Origin: Streptomyces sp. CA-278952
GTDB lineage: Bacteria > Actinomycetota > Actinomycetes > Streptomycetales > Streptomycetaceae
Reading direction: 5' to 3'
Length of the DNA: 64,000 nucleotides
Assembly: GCF_028747205.1 (NCBI RefSeq)
Contig: NZ_CP112880.1
Coordinates: 6,731,501 to 6,795,500, forward strand
Shown: positions 1-8,906 of the stretch, piece by piece
Layout: each line of letters begins with the position of its first letter
How positions within the stretch are numbered: position 1 is the stretch's first letter
Made by a program: the position numbers and the translations under genes
Notes under the pieces: generated by a model
Told to the model about the DNA's origin: nothing
Database searches by the model: none
The model's input: only the letters and a program-made list of their open reading frames with translations

Positions 1-1
1 C

Positions 2-1540
2 GGCAGCACGAGGGGGACGGCCGATACCGGCGGGATCAACACCTACAAGGGCGAGGAACGAGCCCTGCGGGCGAACCGGCTCGGCACCCCCGGACTCCTG
101 CTGTCGGTGATCGCGGCCAGCGCCCCCCTGATGGTGGTCGCCGGAGTGATGCCCACGGTCTTCGGCGTGATGGGCATCGTCGGCCAGCCGCTGCTCTACC
201 TCATCCTGGGCGTCGTCCTGATGCTGTTCAGCGTCGGCTACGCGGAGATGAGCCGGCACGTCCACAACGCCGGCGCGTTCTACGCGTACATCGCCCGCGG
301 GCTCGGCCCGACCGCCGGCGCCGGAGCCTCGCTGGTGGCGCTGGTCGCGTACAGCGCGATGCAGGTCGGCATCTACGGGATCCTCGGCTTCGAGGTCTCC
401 GGCATCTTCGCCACGTATCTCGACATCGAACTGGCCTGGTGGATACCGGCCCTGGCCGCGGCGGCCGTCGTCGGCGTCCTCGGCTGGCTCAAGATCGACC
501 TCAACGCCAAGGTGCTCGGCGTCCTGCTGGTCATCGAGTGCGCCCTCGTCGTGATCTTCGACATCGCCGCCGTGAGCAAGCCGGGCCCCGAGGGCCTGTC
601 GCTGCACGCCTTCAACCCCGAGACCCTCACCGGCGCGGGGCTCGGCACCGCTCTCTGCTTCTGCATCGCCGCGTTCGTCGGCTTCGAGCAGGCCCCGGTG
701 TACGCGGAGGAGACCAGCCGCCCGCAGATCGTGGTCTCCCGGGTGATGTTCCTCGCGGTGGGCTACGCCGCGCTGTTCCTGGCGATCAGCTCCTGGGCAC
801 TCACCGTCGCCGCCGGACCCGGCTCCATCGCCGACACCTCCCTCAAGGAGGGCCCCGGCATGCTGTTCGGCCTCACTGAGGCGCGGCTCGGCTCCACCTT
901 CACCGACGTGCTGCACGTCCTCTTCGTCACCGGGATGTTCGCCGCGCTCCTCAGCTTCCACAACGTCGTCGCCCGTTACGCGTTCGCCATGGGCCGCGAG
1001 GGCCTGCTGCCCGCCCGTTTCGGCCGCACCAACCGGGCGAGCGGCGCCCCCGGCACCGGCTCGCTGCTCCAGACCGTCGTCTCCGTGGTGATCATCCTGG
1101 CGTTCGCGTTCACCGACGACAAGCCGGTCGGCGACCCCACCGCCCCCGTCCTGCGGCTGTTCACCTGGATGGGCAATGTCGGCGCGCTCGGAGTCATCCT
1201 GCTGATGGCCGCCGCCTCCTTCGCCGTCATCGCCTTCTTCGTCAAGCGCGGCGCGGGCCGCGCACAGGCCCCGCGCCTGGTCGCCTCCGGCCTCGCCGGA
1301 CTGGCGCTCCTGACGATCGCCGTCTTCACCGTCCGCGACTTCGACGTCCTCGTCGGCTCCGGCCCCGGCTCGGCCCTCAGCTGGCTGCTGCCGGGCGTGA
1401 TCATCCTCGCGCTCGTCGGAGGTCTCGTGTACGGGGCGGTACTGCGCTCGGTCAAACCCGAGGTGCACGCCCGGATCGGCCTCGGCAACGAGGCGTTCCA
1501 GCTGGAGAAGGCGGCCGAGAGCGAGTCCGCCCGCCGCTGA
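2..1540 (+). CDS. APC-family amino-acid permease, 5' end outside window
   Basis: Integral-membrane permease of the amino acid-polyamine-organocation superfamily; the substrate cannot be told from sequence. The reading frame is open to the first base of the window, and residues before the first internal GTG (107) already look like a permease N-terminus (a short hydrophilic stretch ending RLGTPGLLLSVIAASAP, the usual lead into membrane helix 1). The real start therefore lies just upstream. The rest contains about a dozen hydrophobic segments, a conserved mid-protein FEQAPVYAEE-like loop following a helix, and a charged cytoplasmic tail ending ESESARR. It converges on the gluconate permease and shares a bidirectional terminator with it. 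Family assignment is secure; an amino-acid or amine substrate is inference. Confidence 0.85.
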   Translation, partial: GSTRGTADTGGINTYKGEERALRANRLGTPGLLLSVIAASAPLMVVAGVMPTVFGVMGIVGQPLLYLILGVVLMLFSVGYAEMSRHVHNAGAFYAYIARGLGPTAGAGASLVALVAYSAMQVGIYGILGFEVSGIFATYLDIELAWWIPALAAAAVVGVLGWLKIDLNAKVLGVLLVIECALVVIFDIAAVSKPGPEGLSLHAFNPETLTGAGLGTALCFCIAAFVGFEQAPVYAEETSRPQIVVSRVMFLAVGYAALFLAISSWALTVAAGPGSIADTSLKEGPGMLFGLTEARLGSTFTDVLHVLFVTGMFAALLSFHNVVARYAFAMGREGLLPARFGRTNRASGAPGTGSLLQTVVSVVIILAFAFTDDKPVGDPTAPVLRLFTWMGNVGALGVILLMAAASFAVIAFFVKRGAGRAQAPRLVASGLAGLALLTIAVFTVRDFDVLVGSGPGSALSWLLPGVIILALVGGLVYGAVLRSVKPEVHARIGLGNEAFQLEKAAESESARR

Positions 1541-1558
1541 CGCCTCCCGTAGTCACGC

Positions 1559-1597
1559 GAAACGCCCGCCCCGGTGCCGTACCGGGGCGGGCGTTTC
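1559..1597. terminator. Bidirectional terminator between convergent genes
   Basis: Perfect 17-bp inverted repeat (arms 1559-1575 and 1581-1597, loop GCCGT). AAA flanks the left arm and TTT the right, so it can serve both the permease (+) and gntP (-). Confidence 0.85.
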
Positions 1598-1618
1598 GTC
1601 GTTGCCGTAAGGGAAGGG

Positions 1619-3016
1619 CTACAGCAACAGCGACAGCAGCAGGATGAAGGCCATGGCCACCACGGAGATGATCGTCTCCATCACCGACCAGGTCTTGACG
1701 GTCTGGCCGACGTCCATGCCGAAGTACTCCTTCACCAGCCAGAACCCGGCGTCGTTCACATGGCTGAAGAAGAGCGAACCGGCGCCGACGGCCAGCACCA
1801 GCAGGGCCGCGTGCGAGGCCGACATGTCGGCGGCCAGCGGGGCGACCAGACCGGCGGCCGAGATGGTGGCGACGGTGGCCGAGCCGGTGGCGAGACGGAT
1901 CGCGACGGCGATCAGCCAGCCGAGCAGCAGGGCCGGGATCGACCAGTTCTCGGAGAACTCCAGGATCATCTGGCCCACCCCGGCGTCGATCAGCGTCTGC
2001 TTGAAGCCGCCGCCCGCGCCGACGATGAGCAGGATTCCGGCGATCGGGGCGAGGGACTTCTCCACGGTGCCGGCGAGGCGGTCCCTGGTGAACCCGGCGG
2101 CCCGGCCGAGCGTGAACATCCCGACGAGGACGGCCGCGAGCAGGGCGATCAGCGGCGAGCCGATGACCGTGGTGACCTTCTGGAGACCATTCTCGGGGTT
2201 GTCGACCACGATCTCGACGAGCGCGTTCAACAGCATCAGGACGACCGGCAGCAGGATGGTCGCCAGGGTCGCGCCGAAACTCGGACGGCGGTCCAGGTCC
2301 TCGGAGGGGCGCTGCGGGATCATGTTCTCCGGCGGCTTGATGTCCACCCAGCGCGCGGCGTAACGGGAGAACACCGGGCCGGCGATGATCACCGTCGGGA
2401 TGGCGACCAGCACGCCGAGCGCCAGCGTCACGCCGAGGTTGGCGTCCAGCGCGTCGATCGCGACCAGCGGGCCGGGGTGCGGCGGGATCAGCCCGTGCAT
2501 CACGGAGAGACCGGCCAGCGCCGGGATGCCGATCCGCATCAGGGAGTAGTTGCCGCGCTTGGCGACGAGCAGCACGACCGGGATCATCAGCACGATCCCG
2601 ACCTCGAAGAACAGCGGCAGACCGATGATCGAGGCGATCAGGACCATCGCCCAGGGCATGACCCGGCCGCTCGCCCTCGCGAGGATGGTGTCGACGACCT
2701 GGTCGGCCCCGCCCGAGTCGGCGAGCAGCTTGCCGAGGATCGCGCCGAGCGCGATCAGGACGCCCACACCCGCGACGGTGGAGCCGAGGCCTGCGGTGAA
2801 GCTGAGGATCGTGTCGGCCGGGGCGGCTCCCGCGAAGGAGCCGAGCGCCAGCGAACCGATGGTCAGCGCCAGGAACGCGTGCATCTTGAGCTTGGTGATG
2901 AGGAGAACGATGACGGCGATGCCCGCCAGGACGGCGATGCCCAACTGAGCGTTGCCTGCCGAGGTGATCGGTTCGGCGGCTTCCGCTGCCAGCATCTCGA
3001 CGCTGAGACTGGTCAC
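1619..3016 (-). CDS. gntP: Gluconate:H+ symporter, GntP family
   Basis: Membrane symporter for gluconate or a related aldonate. The 465-residue length and about 12-14 hydrophobic segments match the GntP/GntT family. Family signatures include a PPHPGPL motif near residue 185 and repeated glycine-rich helices (GAGGGFKQTLIDAGVG). The start is the GTG at 3014-3016 with AAGGA upstream. It is the second gene of a two-gene operon with gntK, 11 bases downstream of the kinase stop, so transport and phosphorylation are coupled. Expression is probably controlled by the GntR regulator encoded divergently from gntK. The family also carries other sugar acids, but the adjacent gluconokinase makes gluconate most likely. 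Confidence 0.92.
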   Translation of the reverse strand: MTSLSVEMLAAEAAEPITSAGNAQLGIAVLAGIAVIVLLITKLKMHAFLALTIGSLALGSFAGAAPADTILSFTAGLGSTVAGVGVLIALGAILGKLLADSGGADQVVDTILARASGRVMPWAMVLIASIIGLPLFFEVGIVLMIPVVLLVAKRGNYSLMRIGIPALAGLSVMHGLIPPHPGPLVAIDALDANLGVTLALGVLVAIPTVIIAGPVFSRYAARWVDIKPPENMIPQRPSEDLDRRPSFGATLATILLPVVLMLLNALVEIVVDNPENGLQKVTTVIGSPLIALLAAVLVGMFTLGRAAGFTRDRLAGTVEKSLAPIAGILLIVGAGGGFKQTLIDAGVGQMILEFSENWSIPALLLGWLIAVAIRLATGSATVATISAAGLVAPLAADMSASHAALLVLAVGAGSLFFSHVNDAGFWLVKEYFGMDVGQTVKTWSVMETIISVVAMAFILLLSLLL

Positions 3017-3027
3017 GGTGATGGTCC

Positions 3028-3555
3028 TTAATTCTCGAGCCGGCGCAGCGCTGCGACGGCTCGCCGGGTGATTTCCTCAGGAGTGCCGGACACGTCGACG
3101 CTCACCCCGGCCTCGTCGGCCTGGAGCGGCTGCAACGTCGCGAACTGCGAATCGAGCAGCGCGGTGGGCATGAAGTGGCCCTTGCGGTCCGCCATCCGCT
3201 CCTCGATCAGCGCCCGGTCACCGGTCAGATGCAGGAAGACGGCGTCCGGCGCCCCGTCCCGCAGCCGGTCCCGGTAGACGCGCTTGAGCGCGGAGCTGGA
3301 GACGACCCCGCCGAGCCCCGCCCGCCCGTGCGCCCACGCGCCGATGGCGTCCAGCCAGGGCCATCGGTCGTCGTCGTCCAGGGGGGTGCCGGCCGACATC
3401 TTGGCGATGTTCGCCGGGGGATGGAAGTCGTCGCCCTCGGCGTACGGAACGCCGAGCTCTGCGGCGAGCAGGGGACCGATCGTGGTCTTGCCGGTTCCTG
3501 CTACGCCCATCACCACGACGACGTGGGGGGCGCTCATGGGGGGTGCGGTGTTCAT
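3028..3555 (-). CDS. gntK: Gluconokinase
   Basis: Phosphorylates gluconate to 6-phosphogluconate, feeding the pentose phosphate pathway. At 175 residues it has the normal size for the small P-loop gluconokinase family. The Walker A motif GVAGTGKT lies at residues 17-24, followed by the family sequence EGDDFHPPANIAKM and, further on, the VFLHLTGDRALIEERMADRKGHFMP block typical of GntK. I choose the ATG at 3553-3555; a longer frame to 3627 would run into the promoter/operator, and an internal ATG (3535-3537) is a possible alternative. First gene of the gntK-gntP operon, divergent from the GntR gene. Confidence 0.93.
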   Translation of the reverse strand: MNTAPPMSAPHVVVVMGVAGTGKTTIGPLLAAELGVPYAEGDDFHPPANIAKMSAGTPLDDDDRWPWLDAIGAWAHGRAGLGGVVSSSALKRVYRDRLRDGAPDAVFLHLTGDRALIEERMADRKGHFMPTALLDSQFATLQPLQADEAGVSVDVSGTPEEITRRAVAALRRLEN

Positions 3556-3612
3556 GGAGGTGTCTCGCTGTCTTCTTCGACATCGGTCCGTCGCGCTACT
3601 GAAACCTATTAG

Positions 3613-3651
3613 GTACGACTTATTCAAGAGTCTGTGACGTAAACGTCGTAC
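3613..3651. promoter_or_regulatory. Divergent gntK/gntR control region with inverted repeats
   Basis: Between gntK (-) and the GntR gene (+) lie the arms GTACGAC (3613-3619) and GTCGTAC (3645-3651). Nested over the right arm is GACGT-AA-ACGTC (3636-3647). A direct ACTTATT repeat adjoins both outer arms. The AT-rich patch stands out in this GC-rich DNA. This is the natural place for the GntR operator and both promoters. Confidence 0.6.
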
Positions 3652-3687
3652 TTATTGTTCCCGAGGGGTGCCCCGTAGGCTTGCCCC

Positions 3688-4389
3688 ATGACCACACAGA
3701 GCCAGGGGCTGCATACACATGTGCTGGACACCCTGGGTCTGGAGATCTCCTCCGGCCAGTGCCCGCCCGGCAGCGTCCTACGCACCGACGAGCTCGCCCA
3801 GCGCTTCGACGTCTCCCGTACGGTCGTGCGCGAAGTGGTCCGCGTCCTGGAATCGATGCACCTGGTCGAATCCCGCCGCCGCGTCGGCGTGACGGTCCGC
3901 CCCACCGAGACCTGGAACGTCTACGACCCCCAGGTCATCCGCTGGCGCCTCGCCGGCGCCGACCGCCCCCGCCAGCTGCGCTCCCTCACCGTGCTGCGCT
4001 CCGCGATCGAACCCGTCGCGGCGTCCCTCGCCGCCCGCCACGCCACCGCCGAGCAGTGCGCCGAGCTCACCGAGCGCGCCCTCGGCATGGTCGCCACCTC
4101 GCGCGGCCAGCAGCTGGAGGGCTACCTCGAACACGACATCGCCTTCCACCGGATCGTCCTCAACGCCTCCGGCAACGAGATGTTCGCCCGGCTCGGGGAC
4201 GTCGTCGCCGAGGTCCTCGCGGGCCGCACCCACCACCAGGTGATGTTCGAGGACCCCGACCCGGCCGCCGTCACCCTGCACGTGCGCCTCGCCGAGGCGG
4301 TCCGCGAGGGCGAGGCGGAGGCCGCCGAACGGATCACCAAGGAGATCGCCGTCGGCGCCCTGCACGAACTGGACGTGCTCGCTCCGTAG
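3688..4389 (+). CDS. GntR/FadR-family transcriptional regulator
   Basis: DNA-binding regulator, probably a repressor of the divergent gntK-gntP operon that responds to gluconate or a phosphorylated product. The protein is 233 residues. An N-terminal winged helix-turn-helix covers about residues 8-75, with the recognition region [21 protein letters not shown] and a following RRRVGVTV wing. A helical FCD effector domain covers about residues 95-225 and includes the conserved D-x3-H pair in [16 protein letters not shown], which in this family usually binds a metal near the ligand. Start at ATG 3688. The neighbouring kinase and permease support the gluconate role; the exact effector is inferred. 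Confidence 0.88.
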   Translation: MTTQSQGLHTHVLDTLGLEISSGQCPPGSVLRTDELAQRFDVSRTVVREVVRVLESMHLVESRRRVGVTVRPTETWNVYDPQVIRWRLAGADRPRQLRSLTVLRSAIEPVAASLAARHATAEQCAELTERALGMVATSRGQQLEGYLEHDIAFHRIVLNASGNEMFARLGDVVAEVLAGRTHHQVMFEDPDPAAVTLHVRLAEAVREGEAEAAERITKEIAVGALHELDVLAP

Positions 4390-4460
4390 CGGGTCTCCCA
4401 AGGCGTACGGTTGTGCGCGATCGATCTTCGCGAAAGCTCAGGAGCAGGGAGAGCACGGTT

Positions 4461-5546
4461 ATGGCGCAGCAGGTGCAAGGGGTCATCGCACCGGGGAAGA
4501 ACGAGCCGGTCAGGGTCGAGACGATCGTGATTCCGGACCCAGGCCCCGGCGAGGCGGTCGTGAAGATCCAGGCGTGCGGCGTCTGCCACACCGATCTGCA
4601 CTACAAGCAGGGCGGCATCAACGACGAGTTCCCCTTCCTCCTCGGCCACGAGGCCGCGGGCGTCGTGGAGTCGGTCGGCGAGGGCGTCACGGACGTCGCC
4701 CCCGGCGACTTCGTCGTCCTCAACTGGCGTGCCGTGTGCGGCCAGTGCCGTGCCTGTCTGCGCGGCCGCCCCTGGTACTGCTTCGACACCCACAACGCCA
4801 AGCAGAAGATGACCCTGCTCGACGGCACCGAGCTGTCGCCCGCGCTCGGCATCGGCGCGTTCGCCGAGAAGACCCTCGTCGCCTCCGGCCAGTGCACCAA
4901 GGTCGACCCCGAGGTCTCCCCGGCCGTCGCCGGACTGCTCGGCTGCGGCGTCATGGCGGGCATCGGCGCCGCCATCAACACCGGCCAGGTCGGCCGGGGC
5001 GACTCCGTCGCCGTCATCGGCTGCGGCGGCGTCGGCGACGCGGCGATCGCCGGCTCCCGGCTGGCCGGCGCGGCGAAGATCATCGCGGTCGACATCGACG
5101 ACCGCAAGCTGGAGACGGCGAAGAAGATGGGCGCCACCCACACCGTCAACTCCCGCTCCACCGACCCGGTCGAGGCCATCCGCGCCCTCACCGACGGCAA
5201 CGGCGCCGACGTCGTCATCGAGGCCGTCGGCCGTCCGGAGACCTACCAGCAGGCCTTCTACGCCCGCGACCTCGCCGGAACGGTCGTCCTCGTCGGCGTC
5301 CCCACCCCGGACATGAAGCTCGAACTGCCGCTCCTGGACGTCTTCGGCCGCGGCGGCTCGCTCAAGTCCTCCTGGTACGGCGACTGCCTGCCCTCCCGCG
5401 ACTTCCCGATGCTCGTCGACCTCCACCAGCAGGGCCGCCTCGACCTCGCCGCCTTCGTCACGGAGACCATCGGCATCGGCGACGTCGAGCAGGCCTTCGC
5501 CCGGATGCACGACGGCGACGTCCTCCGCTCGGTGGTGGTCTTCTGA
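4461..5546 (+). CDS. mscR: S-(hydroxymethyl)mycothiol dehydrogenase (NAD/mycothiol-dependent formaldehyde dehydrogenase)
   Basis: Zinc-dependent medium-chain dehydrogenase of 361 residues. In actinomycetes this subfamily oxidises S-hydroxymethylmycothiol, removing formaldehyde, and can reduce S-nitrosomycothiol. Visible motifs are catalytic zinc ligand Cys42 (CGVCHTDLH), the GHE pair at 62-64, four closely spaced structural-zinc cysteines ([16 protein letters not shown]), and the nucleotide-binding loop [10 protein letters not shown]. The start is ATG 4461, behind AGGAGCAGGGAGAG; the frame is open far upstream but runs antisense-like through the GntR gene. Its stop overlaps the start of a metallo-beta-lactamase-fold gene by one base. 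The same pair order exists in Mycobacterium tuberculosis (Rv2259-Rv2260), which supports the assignment. The mycothiol ligase mshC is 15 kb away in this window. Confidence 0.88.
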   Translation: MAQQVQGVIAPGKNEPVRVETIVIPDPGPGEAVVKIQACGVCHTDLHYKQGGINDEFPFLLGHEAAGVVESVGEGVTDVAPGDFVVLNWRAVCGQCRACLRGRPWYCFDTHNAKQKMTLLDGTELSPALGIGAFAEKTLVASGQCTKVDPEVSPAVAGLLGCGVMAGIGAAINTGQVGRGDSVAVIGCGGVGDAAIAGSRLAGAAKIIAVDIDDRKLETAKKMGATHTVNSRSTDPVEAIRALTDGNGADVVIEAVGRPETYQQAFYARDLAGTVVLVGVPTPDMKLELPLLDVFGRGGSLKSSWYGDCLPSRDFPMLVDLHQQGRLDLAAFVTETIGIGDVEQAFARMHDGDVLRSVVVF

Positions 5547-6175
5547 TGTCCGCCCGCGTCGACCATCTGGTCACCTCCGGCACCTTCGCCCTCGACGGCG
5601 GCGAGTGGGACGTCGACAACAACGTCTGGATCGTCGGCGACGACACCGAGGCGATCGTCATCGACGCCGCCCACGACGCCGCCGCCATCGAGGCCGCGCT
5701 CGGCGGCCGGGCCCTGCGCGCCATCGTCTGCACCCACGCGCACAACGATCACATCGACGCCGCCCCCGCCCTCGCGGACGCCACCGGCGCCCCGATCCTG
5801 CTCCACCCGGACGACCTGCCGCTCTGGCAGCAGACCCACCCGGACCGCACCCCGGACGGCACCCTCACCGACGGCCAGGAACTGACCGTCGCGGGCACCA
5901 CGCTCACGGTCCTGCACACCCCGGGCCACGCCCCCGGAGCGGTCTGCCTGTACGCCCCCGAGCTGGCCACGGTCTTCACCGGCGACACCCTCTTCCAGGG
6001 CGGCCCCGGCGCCACCGGCCGGTCCTTCTCGTCGTTCCCGACGATCATCGACTCGATCCGGGACCGGCTGCTCACCCTGCCCGGCGACACCGCCGTCCGC
6101 ACCGGCCACGGAGACCCCACCTCCATCGGCGCGGAGGCCCCGGGGCTCGACGAGTGGATCAAGCGCGGCCACTGA
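5546..6175 (+). CDS. Metallo-beta-lactamase-fold hydrolase, partner of MscR
   Basis: A 209-residue MBL-fold hydrolase. It carries the metal-binding HAHNDH motif at residues 64-69, a later HTPGHAPG histidine motif, the bridging aspartate in FTGDTLF, and the final TGHGD histidine. The layout is glyoxalase-II-like. The ATG overlaps the mscR stop codon (TGATG), indicating translational coupling. A reasonable inference is hydrolysis of the S-formylmycothiol product of MscR, to release formate and regenerate mycothiol, but the sequence alone does not prove the substrate. It ends 12 bases from the convergent pseudouridine synthase gene. Confidence 0.85.
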   Translation: MSARVDHLVTSGTFALDGGEWDVDNNVWIVGDDTEAIVIDAAHDAAAIEAALGGRALRAIVCTHAHNDHIDAAPALADATGAPILLHPDDLPLWQQTHPDRTPDGTLTDGQELTVAGTTLTVLHTPGHAPGAVCLYAPELATVFTGDTLFQGGPGATGRSFSSFPTIIDSIRDRLLTLPGDTAVRTGHGDPTSIGAEAPGLDEWIKRGH

Positions 6176-6187
6176 GCGCCGCGCGCC

Positions 6188-7126
6188 TCACCCCTCCGGC
6201 CAGGCGGAGAGCCGCAGCCCGCTCTCGAAGCGGCGCGGCTCCCCGCCGACCGGATCGGTGAACTCCAGCACCCGGGCCAGCAACTGCAACGGCCGCGAGA
6301 AATCGTCAGCGGCCCCTTCCTCCTCCACCACCGGATACAGCGGATCGTGGACGATCGGCACCCCCAGCGCGTTCATGTGGACCCGCAGCTGATGCGTCCG
6401 CCCGGTGGCGGGCAGCAGCCGGTAGCGCCCGGTCCCGCCCCGGTGCCCCACCAGCTCCACCCGGCTCTCGCTGTTCGCCTCACCCGGCTCCTCGCGGGCG
6501 GCGAGCACCCCGCGCTCCTTCACGATCCGGCTCCTCACGGTCCGGGGGAGGACGAGCTCAGGATCGTACGGAGCCACCGCCTCGTACTCCTTCCGCACCA
6601 GCCGGTCCCGGAACAGCGTCTGGTACGCGCCCCGGTCCTCGGGCCGCACCACGAACAGCACGAGCCCCGCGGTCAGCCGGTCCAGCCGATGCGCGGGCTG
6701 CAACGCGGGCAGCTCCAGCTCCTTCCTCAGCCGGGCCACCGCGGTCTCGGTGATGTGCCGCCCCCGGGGCGTGGTCGCCAGGAAGTGCGGCTTGTCGGCG
6801 ACCACGAGCCGCTCGTCCCGGTACACGACGCCGACCGGGAACGGCACCGGTTCCTCCGGTGCGAAGTCCCGGTGGAACCAGAGACACCGCCCCGCGGCAT
6901 ACGGCTCGTCGCCCCGCACGGCGACCCCGTCGGCCCCCACGAACCGCCCCGCCTCCAGCATCTCCGCGACCCGGGCCGCCCCGATCGCCCCGCCGAACCG
7001 CCCGGCGAGATGCTCCCCGACGCAGCCCCAGAGCCCTCCGGGATCCTCCGGCAACCGCACCCGCACCGCGTCGATCCCGTGCCGCTGGGGGAGCGGCGGG
7101 GGAGACGGCTTCCTGCGGCCTCGCAT
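6188..7126 (-). CDS. RluA-family RNA pseudouridine synthase
   Basis: Converts uridine to pseudouridine in rRNA or tRNA. The 312-residue protein has the RluA catalytic signature HRLDRLTAG with the nucleophilic aspartate, then the KEYEAV and GRTHQLRVHMNALG blocks. The N-terminal part is proline/arginine rich, followed by a family-specific domain rather than an obvious S4 domain. The start is taken at ATG 7124-7126 (MRGRRK), with GAGGGG upstream on the minus strand; the frame continues upstream only into the tRNA and its terminator. The RNA target cannot be told from the sequence. Confidence 0.88.
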   Translation of the reverse strand: MRGRRKPSPPPLPQRHGIDAVRVRLPEDPGGLWGCVGEHLAGRFGGAIGAARVAEMLEAGRFVGADGVAVRGDEPYAAGRCLWFHRDFAPEEPVPFPVGVVYRDERLVVADKPHFLATTPRGRHITETAVARLRKELELPALQPAHRLDRLTAGLVLFVVRPEDRGAYQTLFRDRLVRKEYEAVAPYDPELVLPRTVRSRIVKERGVLAAREEPGEANSESRVELVGHRGGTGRYRLLPATGRTHQLRVHMNALGVPIVHDPLYPVVEEEGAADDFSRPLQLLARVLEFTDPVGGEPRRFESGLRLSAWPEG

Positions 7127-7158
7127 GGTCGCCCCTCTCCGCGGTCGCCCGGTGACGC

Positions 7159-7184
7159 AAAAGAGCCCCACCGAAGTGGGGCTC
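7159..7184 (-). terminator. Rho-independent terminator of tRNA-Leu
   Basis: On the minus strand, nine perfectly paired bases (7163-7171 with 7176-7184) around a TTCG tetraloop, followed by TTTT. It sits directly after the 3' end of the tRNA. Confidence 0.85.
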
Positions 7185-7188
7185 CTGC

Positions 7189-7276
7189 TGGTGTCCGAGG
7201 GGGGACTTGAACCCCCACGCCCGATAAAGGGCACTAGCACCTCAAGCTAGCGCGTCTGCCATTCCGCCACCCGGAC
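7189..7276 (-). tRNA. tRNA-Leu (anticodon GAG), with encoded CCA
   Basis: Read on the minus strand, the acceptor arm GTCCGGG pairs with CTCGGAC (one G-U). The anticodon stem CTAGC/GCTAG encloses loop TTGAGGT, giving anticodon GAG, which reads CUC/CUU. A long variable arm (class II) and a T arm GGGGG-TTCAAGT-CCCCC follow. Discriminator A is followed by a genomically encoded CCA (7189-7191). The mature tRNA body is 7192-7276. Confidence 0.97.
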
Positions 7277-7460
7277 AAGGTGTCTGTCTCGCGGGCCGTG
7301 CCCGTTCCGACGTGGAAAACCATAGCAAACATTCGAGGGTGCTCGATCACGCCCCCGATCGCTGTGAACGGTGCGTGACGGGGGGTGCGCGCCCTTGGGT
7401 GCGGGCCGTGGGCGCGGGAGGATGAGGGGGAGCACCACAGCGACAGTGGAAGGAACCAGC

Positions 7461-8795
7461 GTGAGCGAGAGCAGCACGGGCAAGGCCGTCACCGGAGGCA
7501 ACGCCGAGAGGGAGGTCGTCGACCTCTGTCGTGACCTGATCCGGATCGACACCAGCAACTACGGCGACCACTCCGGCCCCGGTGAGCGGCTCGCGGCCGA
7601 GTACGTCGCGGAGAAGCTCGCGGAGGTCGGCCTGGAGCCGAAGATCTTCGAGTCGCACAAGGGGCGGGCCTCCACGGTCGCCCGGATCGAGGGCGAGGAC
7701 CCCTCCCGCCCGGCGCTCCTGATCCACGGGCACACCGACGTCGTCCCGGCCAACGCGGCGGACTGGACGCACGACCCGTTCTCCGGGGAGATCGCGGACG
7801 GCTGCGTCTGGGGCCGGGGCGCGGTCGACATGAAGGACATGGACGCGATGACCCTCGCGGTCGTCCGGGAGCGCATGCGGACCGGCCGCAAGCCCCCGCG
7901 CGACATCGTGCTCGCCTTCCTCGCGGACGAGGAGGCCGGCGGGACGTACGGGGCGCGCTACCTCGTCGACAACCACCCCGGGCTCTTCGAGGGCGTCACC
8001 GAGGCGATCAGCGAGGTCGGCGGCTTCTCCTTCACCGTCAACGAGAACCTGCGGCTGTACCTGGTGGAGACGGCCCAGAAGGGCATGCACTGGATGAAGC
8101 TGACCGTGGACGGCACTGCCGGACACGGTTCGATGATCCACAAGGACAACGCCATCACGGAGCTGTCCGAGGCGGTCGGCCGGCTGGGCCGGCACAAGTT
8201 CCCGGTGCGGGTCACCAAGACGCTGCGGCACTTCCTGGACGAGCTCTCCGACGCGCTGGGCACCGAGCTGGACCCGGAGAACATGGACGAGACGCTCGCC
8301 AAGCTGGGCGGCATCGCCAAGCTCATCGGCGCCTCCCTCCAGAACACCGCCAACCCCACGCAGCTCGGCGCCGGCTACAAGGTCAACGTCATCCCGGGCC
8401 AGGCGACCGCCCACGTCGACGGCCGTTACCTCCCCGGGTACGAGGAGGAGTTCCTGGCGGACCTGGACCGGATCCTCGGGCCCAACGTCCGGCGCGAGGA
8501 CGTGCACGCGGACAAGGCCCTGGAGACCACGTTCGACGGCGCGCTGGTCGACGCCATGCAGACCGCCCTGGTCGCCGAGGACCCCATCGCCCGTGCCGTG
8601 CCCTACATGCTCTCGGCCGGCACCGACGCCAAGTCCTTCGACGACCTCGGCATCCGGGGCTTCGGCTTCGCCCCGCTGAAGCTGCCGCCGGAGCTGGACT
8701 TCGCCGGGATGTTCCACGGCGTCGACGAGCGGGTCCCGGTCGACGGTCTGCAGTTCGGCGTGCGGGTGCTCGACCGGTTCATCGACCACTCCTGA
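7461..8795 (+). CDS. M20 family zinc metallopeptidase / amidohydrolase
   Basis: Cytosolic di-zinc peptidase or N-acyl hydrolase of 444 residues. The M20 metal set is visible: HGHTD with His and Asp ligands, the bridging Asp in GRGAVDMKDMD, the DEEAGG glutamates (catalytic base and ligand), the Asp in SAGTDAKSF, and the final His in MFHGVDERV. A dimerisation domain is inserted in the middle. The start is GTG 7461 with GGAAGGA six bases upstream; the frame is open to 7371 but that stretch lacks a ribosome-binding site and looks like promoter DNA. It precedes the chaplin genes; no functional link to them is evident. Confidence 0.86.
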   Translation: MSESSTGKAVTGGNAEREVVDLCRDLIRIDTSNYGDHSGPGERLAAEYVAEKLAEVGLEPKIFESHKGRASTVARIEGEDPSRPALLIHGHTDVVPANAADWTHDPFSGEIADGCVWGRGAVDMKDMDAMTLAVVRERMRTGRKPPRDIVLAFLADEEAGGTYGARYLVDNHPGLFEGVTEAISEVGGFSFTVNENLRLYLVETAQKGMHWMKLTVDGTAGHGSMIHKDNAITELSEAVGRLGRHKFPVRVTKTLRHFLDELSDALGTELDPENMDETLAKLGGIAKLIGASLQNTANPTQLGAGYKVNVIPGQATAHVDGRYLPGYEEEFLADLDRILGPNVRREDVHADKALETTFDGALVDAMQTALVAEDPIARAVPYMLSAGTDAKSFDDLGIRGFGFAPLKLPPELDFAGMFHGVDERVPVDGLQFGVRVLDRFIDHS

Positions 8796-8835
8796 CCGCT
8801 CCCTGACCGATTCACGGTTGATTCGTCCACCTGTA

Positions 8836-8870
8836 CGGACATGTCCGAACGAGTGAAACGAGCCGTTCAC
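8836..8870. promoter_or_regulatory. Palindromes in the chpH promoter region
   Basis: CGGACATGTCCG (8836-8847) is a perfect 12-bp palindrome. Just after it GTGAAACG-AGC-CGTTCAC (8853-8870) is an inverted repeat with one unpaired base. Both lie 80-110 bases before the chpH start, where regulators of aerial-hyphae genes would bind. I could not find a convincing BldN-type promoter. Confidence 0.45.
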
Positions 8871-8906
8871 ACGTAGCCCCGCCAAATCCTCCTCGTTACA
8901 AGGTTT

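Noticed and set aside
1574..3031. Plus-strand open frame opposite gntP
   Set aside because: Its product is almost only Asp/Gly/Arg/Gln/His, typical of the complement of a membrane-protein gene.
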